Shown here piece by piece: positions 10,901-21,700 of a DNA stretch of 64,000 bases (position 1 is the first letter of the stretch; the number at the start of each line of letters is the position of its first letter). The notes under the pieces are model-generated. The model was not told the origin of the DNA and made no database searches. It saw only the letters and a list, made by a program, of their open reading frames with translations. The DNA is from Ophthalmolycus amberensis (taxonomy: Eukaryota > Chordata > Actinopteri > Perciformes > Zoarcidae): contig JAFEUB010001181.1 in assembly GCA_024529925.1 (NCBI GenBank), positions 100,001 to 164,000 of the forward strand, written 5' to 3'. The position numbers and the translations under genes were made by a program.

Positions 10901-13065
10901 GTGGCGGGCCATGGCGATGACTTCGGGTAGGTCCTGCTGGCGAACGCACAGAGTGGAGGAGTAGGAGAACTCCAGCAGAGACAGAAGGCTGTCCTCGCCA
11001 AAACCTGGAGAGGAAAAAAAAGGGGAGCCTTTAAATTATACATGCTGCACCGTGGTCAATCAGGGAGTAAGATGAAAGTGACTGTGCAAACAGAGGATCA
11101 GAGAGGCAGCAGGCAGAGTGGGAGCAGAGTGTAAACATGATGGTGGAGAGACAATATAACAACGGCTTTAATCAAGGCCACTTCTGCTGTCTGACGGCAC
11201 ACATCAAAGACATGCGTAATGAAGAAGACAGACGATGGTTGTGTCCCAATTCAGGGTCTGGACCCTCCAACTCCGAATTTCTTGATCGAATTAAAACGTG
11301 AAGAACCGACAAGCCGGAACCGCTTCAAAAGGACATTAAATACAGCGGAGAAATACAGCCTGATGTTGCCTGAATGACCATTGTATGTATGTATGCATCA
11401 TCTGCAGCTCTCGGTTTCCTACAGACCATTGTTTGAATGATAATGAGAGATGAACTACTGAGTCGATGGGAAAGTCCCTGCGCAAGCTAAATAAAGGAAA
11501 CCATAAACGATTCTGTTTGTACTAACCTGGACATGTTAATCACAGAAACACTTTATTATTAGAATTAAACGTACCATTAACTAGCGATGCAAAGATGACT
11601 CAATTAACAGAAAATGAATCTGCAACTATTTTGATAATCGAACAATTTCCAAGCAAAAATGCCAAACGTTGCCTGGTACCAGCTTCTCTATTGTAAGTAT
11701 GAGTATGATGGTAACTTAATATCTTTGAATGTCACATCGGGCTCTAGGTAACTCTAATTCTCATTATTTCGTGGCATTTCACAGAGAAAACACAGATCAA
11801 ACACTCTGGAGATGAATTGATAACAGTGTAGTATCTTGAGGAACAGTGATGAACACTTCCTGGTGATGAACTTCACTGAGAAGTTAAAGAAGAACACTCA
11901 AATGCATCTTTTTGGGGGGGGGGGTACGTCTGGGGCCAATGAGAACTCAAGCAGCAGTGTTTTGTCAGTTTGGACCTCAAATCTTACCGGTGAGATCTAT
12001 GTCTGTCTTCATGCTCGAGTCCATTTCCGTGAAGACTTCCTGGAAGTGATCGCTGACGGCCGCCAGGACGGCTCTGTGGGCCGAGTAGGACCTCCCGTTG
12101 GTCCGCAGCGTAATGTCACAGAACAGCCCCGCCTCCCGCTGACTCCTCAGCTTGCTCAGCATGTCGCCGCTGTGTGACTCCATCGTCTTCGTGACACATC
12201 TTCTGCCACCCGGCTCCTGAGAGGCAGATAAGAGCGGCATCATTATAGGAATACAATGTGTGAGACATCAGAGTGCGAGAGCACGACTAAGTGAGAATGA
12301 GAGTGTAAACTCAGAAGTGTGAGATGCAGACAAATTAGGAAAAAGACTGAAAGTTTGATGATTAAAATTAATACAGGATCTTATTACATACCTCTGTTTT
12401 CTTGGTGCGCTGGCATTCTAGACAGCCCAGGACAAAATCTCTGATCTGGAAGTACATCCCTGTGAAGAGAATACAGACAACAATATTAACGGGTCCAAGC
12501 TAGTGAGAGCTTCAAGAGGAAATGTAGAAAAGCTGTCATTTATGCGTGAGTGCATGTCTAAATCTTTGATTGAGTTAATCACTAGTGTTTTAAATGCCAT
12601 TCACTCCTGAACAATACAAACAGTCTCTAGATAAGATAACAGATAAGAAGCTGGTGTTCAGAGTCAGGAACAACATACTGTGTTTCTGTTATGTCAGACG
12701 TAAAGCCGGAAGTCCATACCTTCCCACCAGTAGTTTTCAGCCACGCATTTATAAGTCTCCTCCAGGGAGAGGTGGCGCTGACCGAGCCTCCGCCGGTGAA
12801 AGGTGGAGAGGGCCTCGGGTCTCCGATCCTCGTCCAAAACCTCCCGGTAGTTGACGAAGCCCCTTTCCAGCTTCTTGCGGTACAACAGCCCGTCTATCGT
12901 CTCGAAGTTGGGCGACCACCGTCCGGGAAGTCCACGCCCCTCAGAGTTCCCGGCGGACTCCATCCCTCCGGTTCCGGGTCCAGCTCCGTCCGACCACGGC
13001 TTGGACGAACAAACCGTCTCTGCGTTCGCGTAACGGGCACTGGTGTGGGTGCAGTCGCCGGCCAT
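7997..13065 (-). CDS. BTB/POZ zinc-finger protein with integrase-type HHCC finger (ZBTB11-like architecture)
   Basis: Likely nuclear DNA-binding regulator, read as six minus-strand exons with consistent phases: 12720-13065, 12392-12459, 11988-12216, 9106-11004, 8719-8925 and 7997-8101. The product is about 950 residues if one surplus base is ignored. The ATG begins MAGDCTHTS. Residues 90-131 form an integrase-type zinc finger, H90-x7-H98-x29-C128-x2-C131. A BTB/POZ dimerisation domain follows from about 150 to 255 (FCDITLRTNG, AHRAVLAAVS). A long basic, Ser/Pro-rich, probably disordered linker comes next. Two C2H2 fingers end the protein: C887 to H907, and C915 to H935 containing KTFFRLRNVRNHIRTH. 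HHCC plus BTB is the ZBTB11 layout, but ZBTB11 has many more fingers, so I call it ZBTB11-like. Oddity: the reading frame shifts once, at about 10,215. Confidence 0.82.
8355..8510. repeat. Dispersed teleost repeat (AAGTACATTTACTCAAGTA family)
   Basis: AT-rich segment built around CTCAAGTACATTACTTGAGT, itself nearly palindromic, with flanking AAAAAGTAC and TATTAGAGTAC motifs. It lies in the intron between the two zinc-finger exons of the BTB gene. A second copy of the same family in the opposite orientation lies at 25,515-25,620. I recognise the motif as common in fish genomes but cannot assign it to a named family from sequence alone. Confidence 0.5.
10215..10216 (-). other. Single-base frameshift in the BTB zinc-finger gene
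   Basis: Upstream of this point the frame reads ...LIGWRQKKR and then runs to a stop at about 10,106. Downstream the open frame reads LRKLKANNYSLTNRRKP and stays open for about 1.1 kb. The second frame has a stop codon just upstream, so neither frame alone covers the exon. Removing one base of the GG at 10,215-10,216 joins the two readings without loss. It also makes exon 4 (1,899 bases) fit the phases of its neighbours. The cause could be an assembly indel, a real mutation, or an allele. Confidence 0.75.
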
Positions 13066-13850
13066 TTTTTATATCTATTATTTTATATTGTGATGTATAT
13101 TTAACTTTAGAAGGACCGCACCTGCCCCCTCTCAAACACCCGGTAATGTTACACCGCCAAACTTTACACCGCCGACCTGAAACAAAGTCCACGTGGATAC
13201 GGTGACAGCAGACAACAGACCACCGACCCCAACAATAAGTGGCAACTATACACCCCGCATCACAGGCTGACATAACCCGGTGGACGGCTACAAATTAGCC
13301 TGTTAGCTCAAATGCACCACCACGTCTCTCATTGCTTACAAAAGCTAATTTTCCTCCACTGGCGCTAACGAAGAAAGTCCCCACCAGGTGGGAGTGAGCA
13401 GCATTTCACTAGAGGGTCCTGCTTTGTAACGCACCCTAACTGTCAGTGAGAGCATCACTTCTCACTCTCCAAACAGTTGTGGCTAACATCCCTAAAATAC
13501 GCATCCAGTTCAACTTTCAGCGGTTGGTCATATTTTTTTGTAAAAATTGCGCTTTTTTTCTAACGCGACGCAACATCAATGGACGTCCATCCCCGATTGT
13601 AAACGTTAGGTAATAAACGCAGTATATATATATATATATATATATCGCGCCAAGTGATGTAAGTCACCAGTTTCACAGCGACACCGTAAGACCGGGTTTC
13701 ACCGTGAGCCGCACACCAGCAGCTCGTCTTCCATCTATCTCAGGGGTCGGGAGCGGCCTCTGGCGGGATGACGGCGGGCAGCCTCACCGCTGGCGTTAAC
13801 TTGAGATTTCTTTTCGACAACTCGAGTCGGAAGCAACATGATGACGCAGC
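13066..13850 (-). promoter_or_regulatory. Promoter and 5' flank of the BTB zinc-finger gene
   Basis: CpG dinucleotides are locally frequent, for example around 13,550-13,700 and 13,760-13,900, in contrast with the AT-rich flanks. No TATA box is positioned convincingly. A (TA)n run lies at about 13,623-13,645. The assignment rests on position upstream of the ATG and on base composition. Confidence 0.4.
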
Positions 13851-15771
13851 TATCGGCTCAGCATCGCCACTTGAAACGACCTGAACGCGAGGGGTTGTCT
13901 CGGCATAAGCCCCCGAAATGTTGCGAAATCACCACCGGGGTTCCGCTCAAATGCGACACAACAAGCTCCGGTTGGACATCCGACACAGTTAGCGCCACTC
14001 TCGGTGCCGCAAAGACAGGCTGGCGGTCCAATTTCCCAATTTCTTAAACTCGTAACCTTCTGTTTGTTGGTAATCAGCAACCTGACCGAGACGAGTCCTC
14101 CCCGCCTTCACACAAAGGCCATTAGCAGAAGCGCTAAAGAGATTCTAGCAGACGACATGTGATTGGCTGACAGAGCTGACACTCAAGTTAGTTTTCTTCC
14201 CGTTGCAGCAAGGTAGGTTGTTCGCACACGCCAGTAAACTAGTATTTGCTTCACTTGCTGCACAATCAAGATAAATATCTATGATTAATGTATTTCCCTC
14301 TCCTCTGACACGCAGGTACTCTTAAATTAAATGTGTCCAGCTTTTATCTTCCTAAATTGACCTGACGTTATTAAGCAAGAACAAACGGCATCTAATGATC
14401 TCAGATTTTAAATTGTAGTCACTACCATCTTAAATCAGTTACAAATATTGAAAATAGTTTTCATTTTACAATTACTTTGGCTCAGTTTTCACAAAACTTT
14501 CAACACAAAATCTAACTCCCTGAGTTGTCCCCAATATTTCACATAAAACAGAAAATTAAAACATCTGTATCAAATTAATGCATCACCCATTCGCCTATAT
14601 GTCAACACCAAAACAATGCATGTTCAATAATGAATTTTAATCATTGTGGCGTTTAAAAAAAAGGTTATTGAATACTGTTGAACAGCATTTTTTATTCAGC
14701 GTTTGAAATGATCTAGAGTAACATTGACTTTCATTTCATGAATTGAATATGGTGTATGTTATGTTTAAAAAAGTGTTTAAAATGACTTATTGTTGAGGCA
14801 ATAAAGAGATATTCATTATTTATCCACCAGTTTTTCCGGGCAGTATTTAGACCTTCATGTAGACATTAACAGTTAACTCAATAATTAATTTACATAAAAT
14901 CCAAGAAAGGAAAAAGTACAGATCTTGTTGGCTTAGTCAAAATCGTCCAACCTCAGAATAAGAAATAAAAATCCTGGCCAGTCTTGACAAATAGCCTTAA
15001 TATCATGGCTGTTCATCTTCTCAGCAAACATTGCAGCATTATTTGTTTGCTGACAGTCAGTATTATTCTGTTCATCAGCCTGGTTCTCACAAGGATTGTG
15101 TAAAGATGGCTCAAGTTTAGGCCGAGTGCAAAAACAGCTCATTAATGACGGTTTTCCTCATAAACACAACAGTCAGCTGCTTGTAGCTAACAAAGCATGA
15201 ATCATCCCACAGTTATTTTCTACAAACCACTCAAACACTCACTTTATTGGGCAATATGACAAAAAGACAAATGTTTAACTTTACACTGAAGTTGCCGGCC
15301 CAGTCTGTATCAAATTAAGACCCAGGTTGTGTATTCAAAGCTCTCACAAGCCACTAAACCTGGAGGCGCTTGTGTTTTTTCTTCTTCAGGTTTCAAGCTG
15401 TTTTAGTTTCACAACCACATGTTTCTGAAAAATAATTAGATAAACCTTTCCTCTGATGCAACCACACATAAGCATCTAAATGTAAATCAAATACAGTAAA
15501 ATTACCGGTTTACTGTATGATACAAAAACACACCAAAGACTAAAATAAGCATTAATTCAAGGACACTTACTGCAATGCGGTTTGTTGTATAACGACAACA
15601 TTATGTGGGGTTAAAGCTTCACCGAGCAGACCAGCATCTACACACACACGCAATGCTGTTGCACGATGGCGTCGCATCCACGAGGAGCCGCAGTGGTTTT
15701 GTCGCTTCTGTAACGGTCACCCTCTGCTGCATGGGCCTGATATCACAGCACCACAATGTTCCTATCAGACA
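13851..15771. other. Intergenic, nothing recognised
   Basis: This lies between the 5' side of the BTB gene and the last coding exon of chaf1b. The left end is still CpG-bearing and the rest is AT-rich. The part next to 15,771 should be chaf1b 3' UTR. No exon or repeat of known type was identified. Confidence 0.5.
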
Positions 15772-18700
15772 CTAGGTCTGGGTGGCACTGGTCTTCACGG
15801 GGGGCTCACTGGTCTTCGGCCGTTTGGACTCTGGAGGCTGGCACACTGGATCAGAGGGAGGGGAAGGACGTTCTGCAGGAATACAAGTGAACGGATCAGT
15901 GACGGCAGCGGTGCACATGGTAGCCTGGTTCCGTCTGTCTTCTGTGTAGATAATTTATTGACCCTTGGGTCACATTGTTTTTTTATGCTTTTAAATGTCT
16001 GCTCTGTTAAGCACTTTGTGATACTACTGTCTGTGAAAAGCGCTATATAAATAAAATTCATTCATTCATTCATTGTAGATATTCTTTCATGTAGCAGATC
16101 AACTGACTAGTTAACACACTGGTAATGAAAATGTTGAAGTCAGGACACAACTATAACTTAACGAACCCCCAGGTTAGCCAGATTTATCCCAAAGAGAAAA
16201 CAAAAGTGAACGGGAGGTTTTATGCTCGCTGTAAACACTGATTACAGTTCACAGACCCGATCCCTGGTTCAACTTTGACCTACTGTGCTTGCCATAGAAA
16301 ACACAACTTTCCTGCGCAATTTAGGACCAATTACCAATGTTTCAGTTTGACCTCTGAACCAACAGGTTTGAGTTATCAGAAATCGATGGTCAAAAACAAA
16401 TGTAAACGGTAATATTATTTAAATTAAGAGTTTTTAAGCTCCTACTTTTCTGCCAAGATATAGAAATATATTCAAAGAGCAGAAATCATATAAGTGTGAT
16501 CTGTATTGATCCGATTCTTCCCTGATGAATGACTATATCCTGCGTTGAGGAATCAGCATCAGGAGAAACAACGTTGGGCCAATACATCGCAACACAGACA
16601 TCAGACTGTGAGGGCGTCTATGAAGGTGGATGGATTATTGAGCAGTCTCATATTATTTTGTGTCTTTTGTGATATTTGCAACATGAAGGTCACCAGGAAG
16701 CAGTTGCACTCACTAACCATGTTTGGCCTTCTCGGTGGAGGAGGGAGTGCGGAAGAGTGAGCTAATAGCTGGAGACCGGGATGCAATGGGAGTCAGAGAT
16801 ACTCTCCTGTAAAGAAAAAGGATGAAAGCATGAGAAAACACACAAGATGTGACAATAACTTGTTCTCTTCTACACCGTTAATCACAGTTTGCTCCTCTGA
16901 TTCAGTCGAAATGCAAACACTCCAAGCTACAGATACAAGGCAAACACTAAAGCATGTGCAGACCTGCCATTGTCTAACGCTGTCTGTCAGTGATTATTGT
17001 TTTTAGAGTCAGTGGGGGGTCCAACGGATCCCTCGTACCAGACAGGCTTTGTTCTCACTGCCAGTGCAGACAAAAACATCGCAAGCCCATTACGGCCATT
17101 TATATTTTTCCTGCTTTTTTAAAAACACATTCTGAATATCGCAGCGCCTTCTTGCGTTTAGTACTCCTTTAAACCGGATCTGTGGAGATAATCAGCTTAG
17201 TTACGTTAATCTTTCGGGGGAGGGAGGTGGACGCAGTGTGCTCTGTGTGTTACTTCCTCAGTCTGACGCCATTCAGCACACATTTGAATAGTTCAAGTAT
17301 TTCCTTAAATAACCATATGCAGTCCCGCATGAGGCCGCTCCTGCATCCTTCACACCATCTACAGTTTTAAATACCCGGAGTGGATGAAAACGTTTCGGAA
17401 GATATTGCTGGTTCAGAAAATAAATGACATTAATTCTCCCGTGTGATCAATTAAATCACACAAATGACTTGAGTGCTTTTGGGCAGTGTGCAGACGTATC
17501 TAAATGTGTGAGCGACGGAAACGGACAAAAACATCCCCGTGAATACTGACACAATTATTGAAAACACATCAACAAACAATACATACAGAGAAAGTATGCT
17601 ATGCACTCGTGCTTAGACGATTCATTGATTGGCAGTGTAGTCGCACATAGATCAAAGATTTTGAACAAAACAAGCAGTTTGAAGACGCCATCTTGGGGCC
17701 TAAGAAATAGTGATGTCTATTTCTCATTGTTTGCTGAAATATATTATTAAATGATTCGTCAATCATGTAAAAATCATGAGTTGCAGTCCTACTACACAAT
17801 GGTGGAAGTCTACCTGCCGACAATCGCAGCATAGCTGTGCATGTACAACGGTCAACCCTTAATATATACGGTAATAAATAATTCACTTTCACAGAATTAA
17901 ACATAGCTGTACTTTCGCATTACCGTGGGGTCGGCCCCTTTGGGGTGGTTGCACCCTTGGGAGTGGTGGAGCCAGCACTATTACCACTCTTGAGGGCTTT
18001 CGGGGTGGAGGGAGTGAGGGGGGCGATGCGTGGCTGTGTCGTGGAGGAGGTGGAGGGGGTGAGAGGGGCGATGCGTGGCTGTGTCGTGGAGGAGGTGGAG
18101 GGAGTGAGAGGGGCGATGCGTGGCTGTGTCGTGGAGGAGGTGGAGGGGGTGAGAGGGGCGATGCGTGGCTGTGTCGTGGAGGAGGTGGAGGGGGTGAGAG
18201 GGGCGATGCGTGGCTGTGTCGTGGAGGAGGTGGAGGGAGTGAGAGGGGCGATGCGTGGCTGTGTCGTGGAGGAGGTGGAGGGAGTGAGAGGGGCGATGCG
18301 TGGCTGTGTCGTGGAGGAGGTGGAGGGAGTGAGAGGGGCGATGCGTGGCTGTGTCGTGGAGGAGGTGGAGGGAGTGAGAGGGGCGATGCGTGGCTGTGTC
18401 GTGGAGGAGGTGGAGGGAGTGAGAGGGGCGATGCGTGGCTGTGTCGTGGAGGAGGTGGTGGGGGTGAGAGGGGCGATGCGTGGCTGTGTTATGGAGGAGG
18501 TGGTGGGGGTGAGAGGGGCGATGCGTGGCTGTGTTGTGGAGGAGGTGGTGGGGGTGAGAGGGGCGATGCATGGCTGTGTTGTGGAGGAGGTGGTGGGGGT
18601 GAGCGGGGCGATGCATGGCTGTGTTGTGGAGGAGGTGGTGGGGGTGAGAGGGGCGATGCAGTGGCTGTGTTGTGGAGGAGGTGGTGGGGGTGAGCAGGGG

Positions 18701-21700
18701 CGATGCAGTGGCTGTGTTGTGGAGGAGGTGGTGGGGGTGAGAGGGGCGATGCATGGCTGTGTTGTGGAGGAGGTGGTGGGGGTGAGAGGGGCGATGCATG
18801 GCTGTGTTGTGGAGGAGGTGGTGGGGGTGAGAGGGGCGATGCATGGCTGTGTTGTGGAGGAGGTGGTGGGGGTGAGAGGGGCGACACAGGGTTGGGGAGT
18901 AGAGGGAGCGCTGCTGCTTGCAGACGTTGGGGTCTGAGGTGCTGAAGGAGGAGCGGTGGTTTTAGCGGCGGAGGGCTTCCCCCAGCCCTCCAGGGTGTTC
19001 AGGGTGATCCTACGGGGCTGAGATTTAGACTTGGCACTCGGGGTGCTCCTCTTCTCCTCTGGGGGGGTGACAGAGGGGACATCTTTGCCGAGGCCGGTTT
19101 GGGATGTGGGAGTCTGTGCTGAGCTTGGCGTTTGGGTCAAAGGAGACGAGGTCCTGGCCGCTGAGGCCTTCTTGCCCCTTTTCTCCACACCAGTGCTTGG
19201 GACAAAGACCTCCAGGGTGGGGGGCTCCTTCAGGGGAGTGCCCAACTCCCCCGGAGAGAAGGACAGGAAGGAGCAGTAGCCGTCTGTGGAGGACACTGCC
19301 AGGAAGGAACCGTCTCGGGACCTAAAGGTGATGCGATACAAAATCGTGTCAGTAGGCAGAAGGCCAAAACATATGGTTCAAAATATATAGAGAAATAGAA
19401 CTATTAGCACTTAGGTCTACGATATCCTCCACAATTTATTCCTACGAATGAGGACTATTCGTAGCCCGAGAAAGCGCTACAGAAGAAGACGATAGAATAG
19501 TTCACCATGTAAGATCGCTGAGTGTGTGGTAGTGGATGTTGGAAACCAGGCCGAACGGAATGGTCTGCTGCGTGTCATACAAGAAGATGGAGTCCTCGGA
19601 CGCCACAGCAAACACCATGCGGTACGGCAGCTGGAATACGTTGGGAAGAACCTGAACCGAACCGTCTGTAGAGGAGAAACGGTAAAACAAACGGTGTAGA
19701 CAATTTTAAAAAAAGGGGGAGGGCTTCATTATCGTTGTTGTCTGTTGACTAATGGGGCGTTTGTTCTTGCCTTCGTCCGTCTTGGTCCTCAGTTCAAAGT
19801 AGACGGGGCAGCAGCGCACAGCCAGCGTAGCTTTAGTCGGACACGGCAAGTGGGCAATAGGCCTAAAACACAGTTGTACATCAGTTAGTGGAATTACTAC
19901 CGCCAAAAATGACTCGGAAAAAACATAAATGCAACAAAAAGTTACCTCTTGAGGCTCTTCCTGGAAAAGATGTAGGTGGTATTTATGATGTTCTCGCCAA
20001 GCTCCACACATCCAGCTACGGTCACAAAGGGCGACAACGGAAGGCGGAAATTAGTTTATATAAATTACCTTAATTAGGACATTACAACAATCAAATGTGA
20101 CCAGATAAATGGCAGCTAAAAGCCACACTTTGAGCAGGATGATTATGCACCTGGGGCTAACAAGAAAGACCCATCAGGTGTGAAGGAAAGCCGTCGGAAA
20201 AACGACCTCATGCTGTCATCGTGGAACATTCTGTACGGCTTGACCTGCAACGACAAAGAGAAATGCAGCACTGAGTGTGTGTGTGTGTCACATGACTCAC
20301 TCACTTGGCAGCAGATCACTGAAGATATTACAGAGTAAATTCATAATTTAAGACCACATAAAGAAGACAAGTATGTCTTGGTCAACAGAATTATTTTTTC
20401 AGAAACCTCAAAAAATGATTATTTCAATCAGAACTACATACAAACATTCTACTGACCTCTCCCTCTGCAAGTGGCCCAGGGCTCATTTTACTGATACAGA
20501 AGGCTTTCTTTTTGGTGTGAGTGTTGTACACACGCATCACTCTGAAGGGGAGGAAAACACAGACATCTTAAGTATGAAGCTAAGCAACGGCAAACACTTT
20601 CATTTCATGAAGATTAGATCCATCATGGGGCCATGCTGGATGACCAGGTTGTCTGAATCTCTGTTGTTCTACCTGTCACAGCTGAGAGTGGCTACGTATT
20701 GCCCCAGAGGATCCCAGGTCACCCCCTGCACGTAGCTCTTGTGGTCATTCAGGATGCACAGCTTCTGTCCTGAACACAAAAAACAAGATATTATCTTACA
20801 TACTTTACAGTATGCTGTGGATTCATATGACTAAAATACAAGTATAACAGATGAAACTGAATGGAATGCACATATCTGAGTCCGAACAAACCTTTGTTGA
20901 TGTCCCACATAATAGCCGTGTTATCAACAGAGCCAGACACCATCATGTTCCCATCCCGGGTCCAGCAGACGTCATACACGTCCTCTATGTGTCCCCTGAA
21001 GACAAATTCAATAAGAAGAAATGGGTAACACTTTATAATAACTACACACTATGAAGCATTAGTTAAGTATGAGTAAACACTTAATTCATCATTTATAAAG
21101 CATTGTTCCTACATTAATAATTCATTAGTATGCAGTTCATAACCCAATTGGTTTGTAAAATATATAATACTTCATTTACAAATGGGGAATCCATCATTTA
21201 TAAAGTATGAAAACACAATAATGAAGCACATAATAGACGGGCTTATTAATCAAGAATAAAACATTTATAACTGTTATGAACTGCATACTAATGAATTATT
21301 AATGTAGGAACAATGCTTTATAAATGATGAATTAAGTGTTTACTCATACTTAACTAATGCTTCATAGTGTGTAGTTATTATAAAGTGTACCGAAGAAATG
21401 TTGTTCTGTAACCACAGTATTGCAACACATTCATATCAAACAGATAGTACATTTTTAATGGTTTCTGGGTTAGCTGCGTGAAATAAGGTCTGTGGTTAGA
21501 ACAAGCTTAAGAGCTTTTACATGTCTTAAAAAAGGCGGTTGCTAACGAGTAGCTAAATGAGACCAAATGTCATCACGCCTTCAAAGCCTCTTTTATGTTT
21601 ATACCTGCGCTCATGCAGCCGGGGTGTAGTTCTCTTAAAGGCTAACGTTAGCATTTTACCTCCGCCGATCGCATTCACGCTTCAAAAAGTGAAAGTGGTT

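Noticed and set aside
18010..18895. Regular repeat array considered as a CRISPR-like array
   Set aside because: The units are contiguous, without unique spacers, encode protein, and lie in a vertebrate exon.
17945..18937. Long plus-strand frame of 330 codons, and 287- and 132-codon minus-strand frames in other phases, over the repeat array
   Set aside because: The 45-base period is a multiple of three and lacks stops in several frames. Only the frame continuous with the chaf1b WD40 exons is real.
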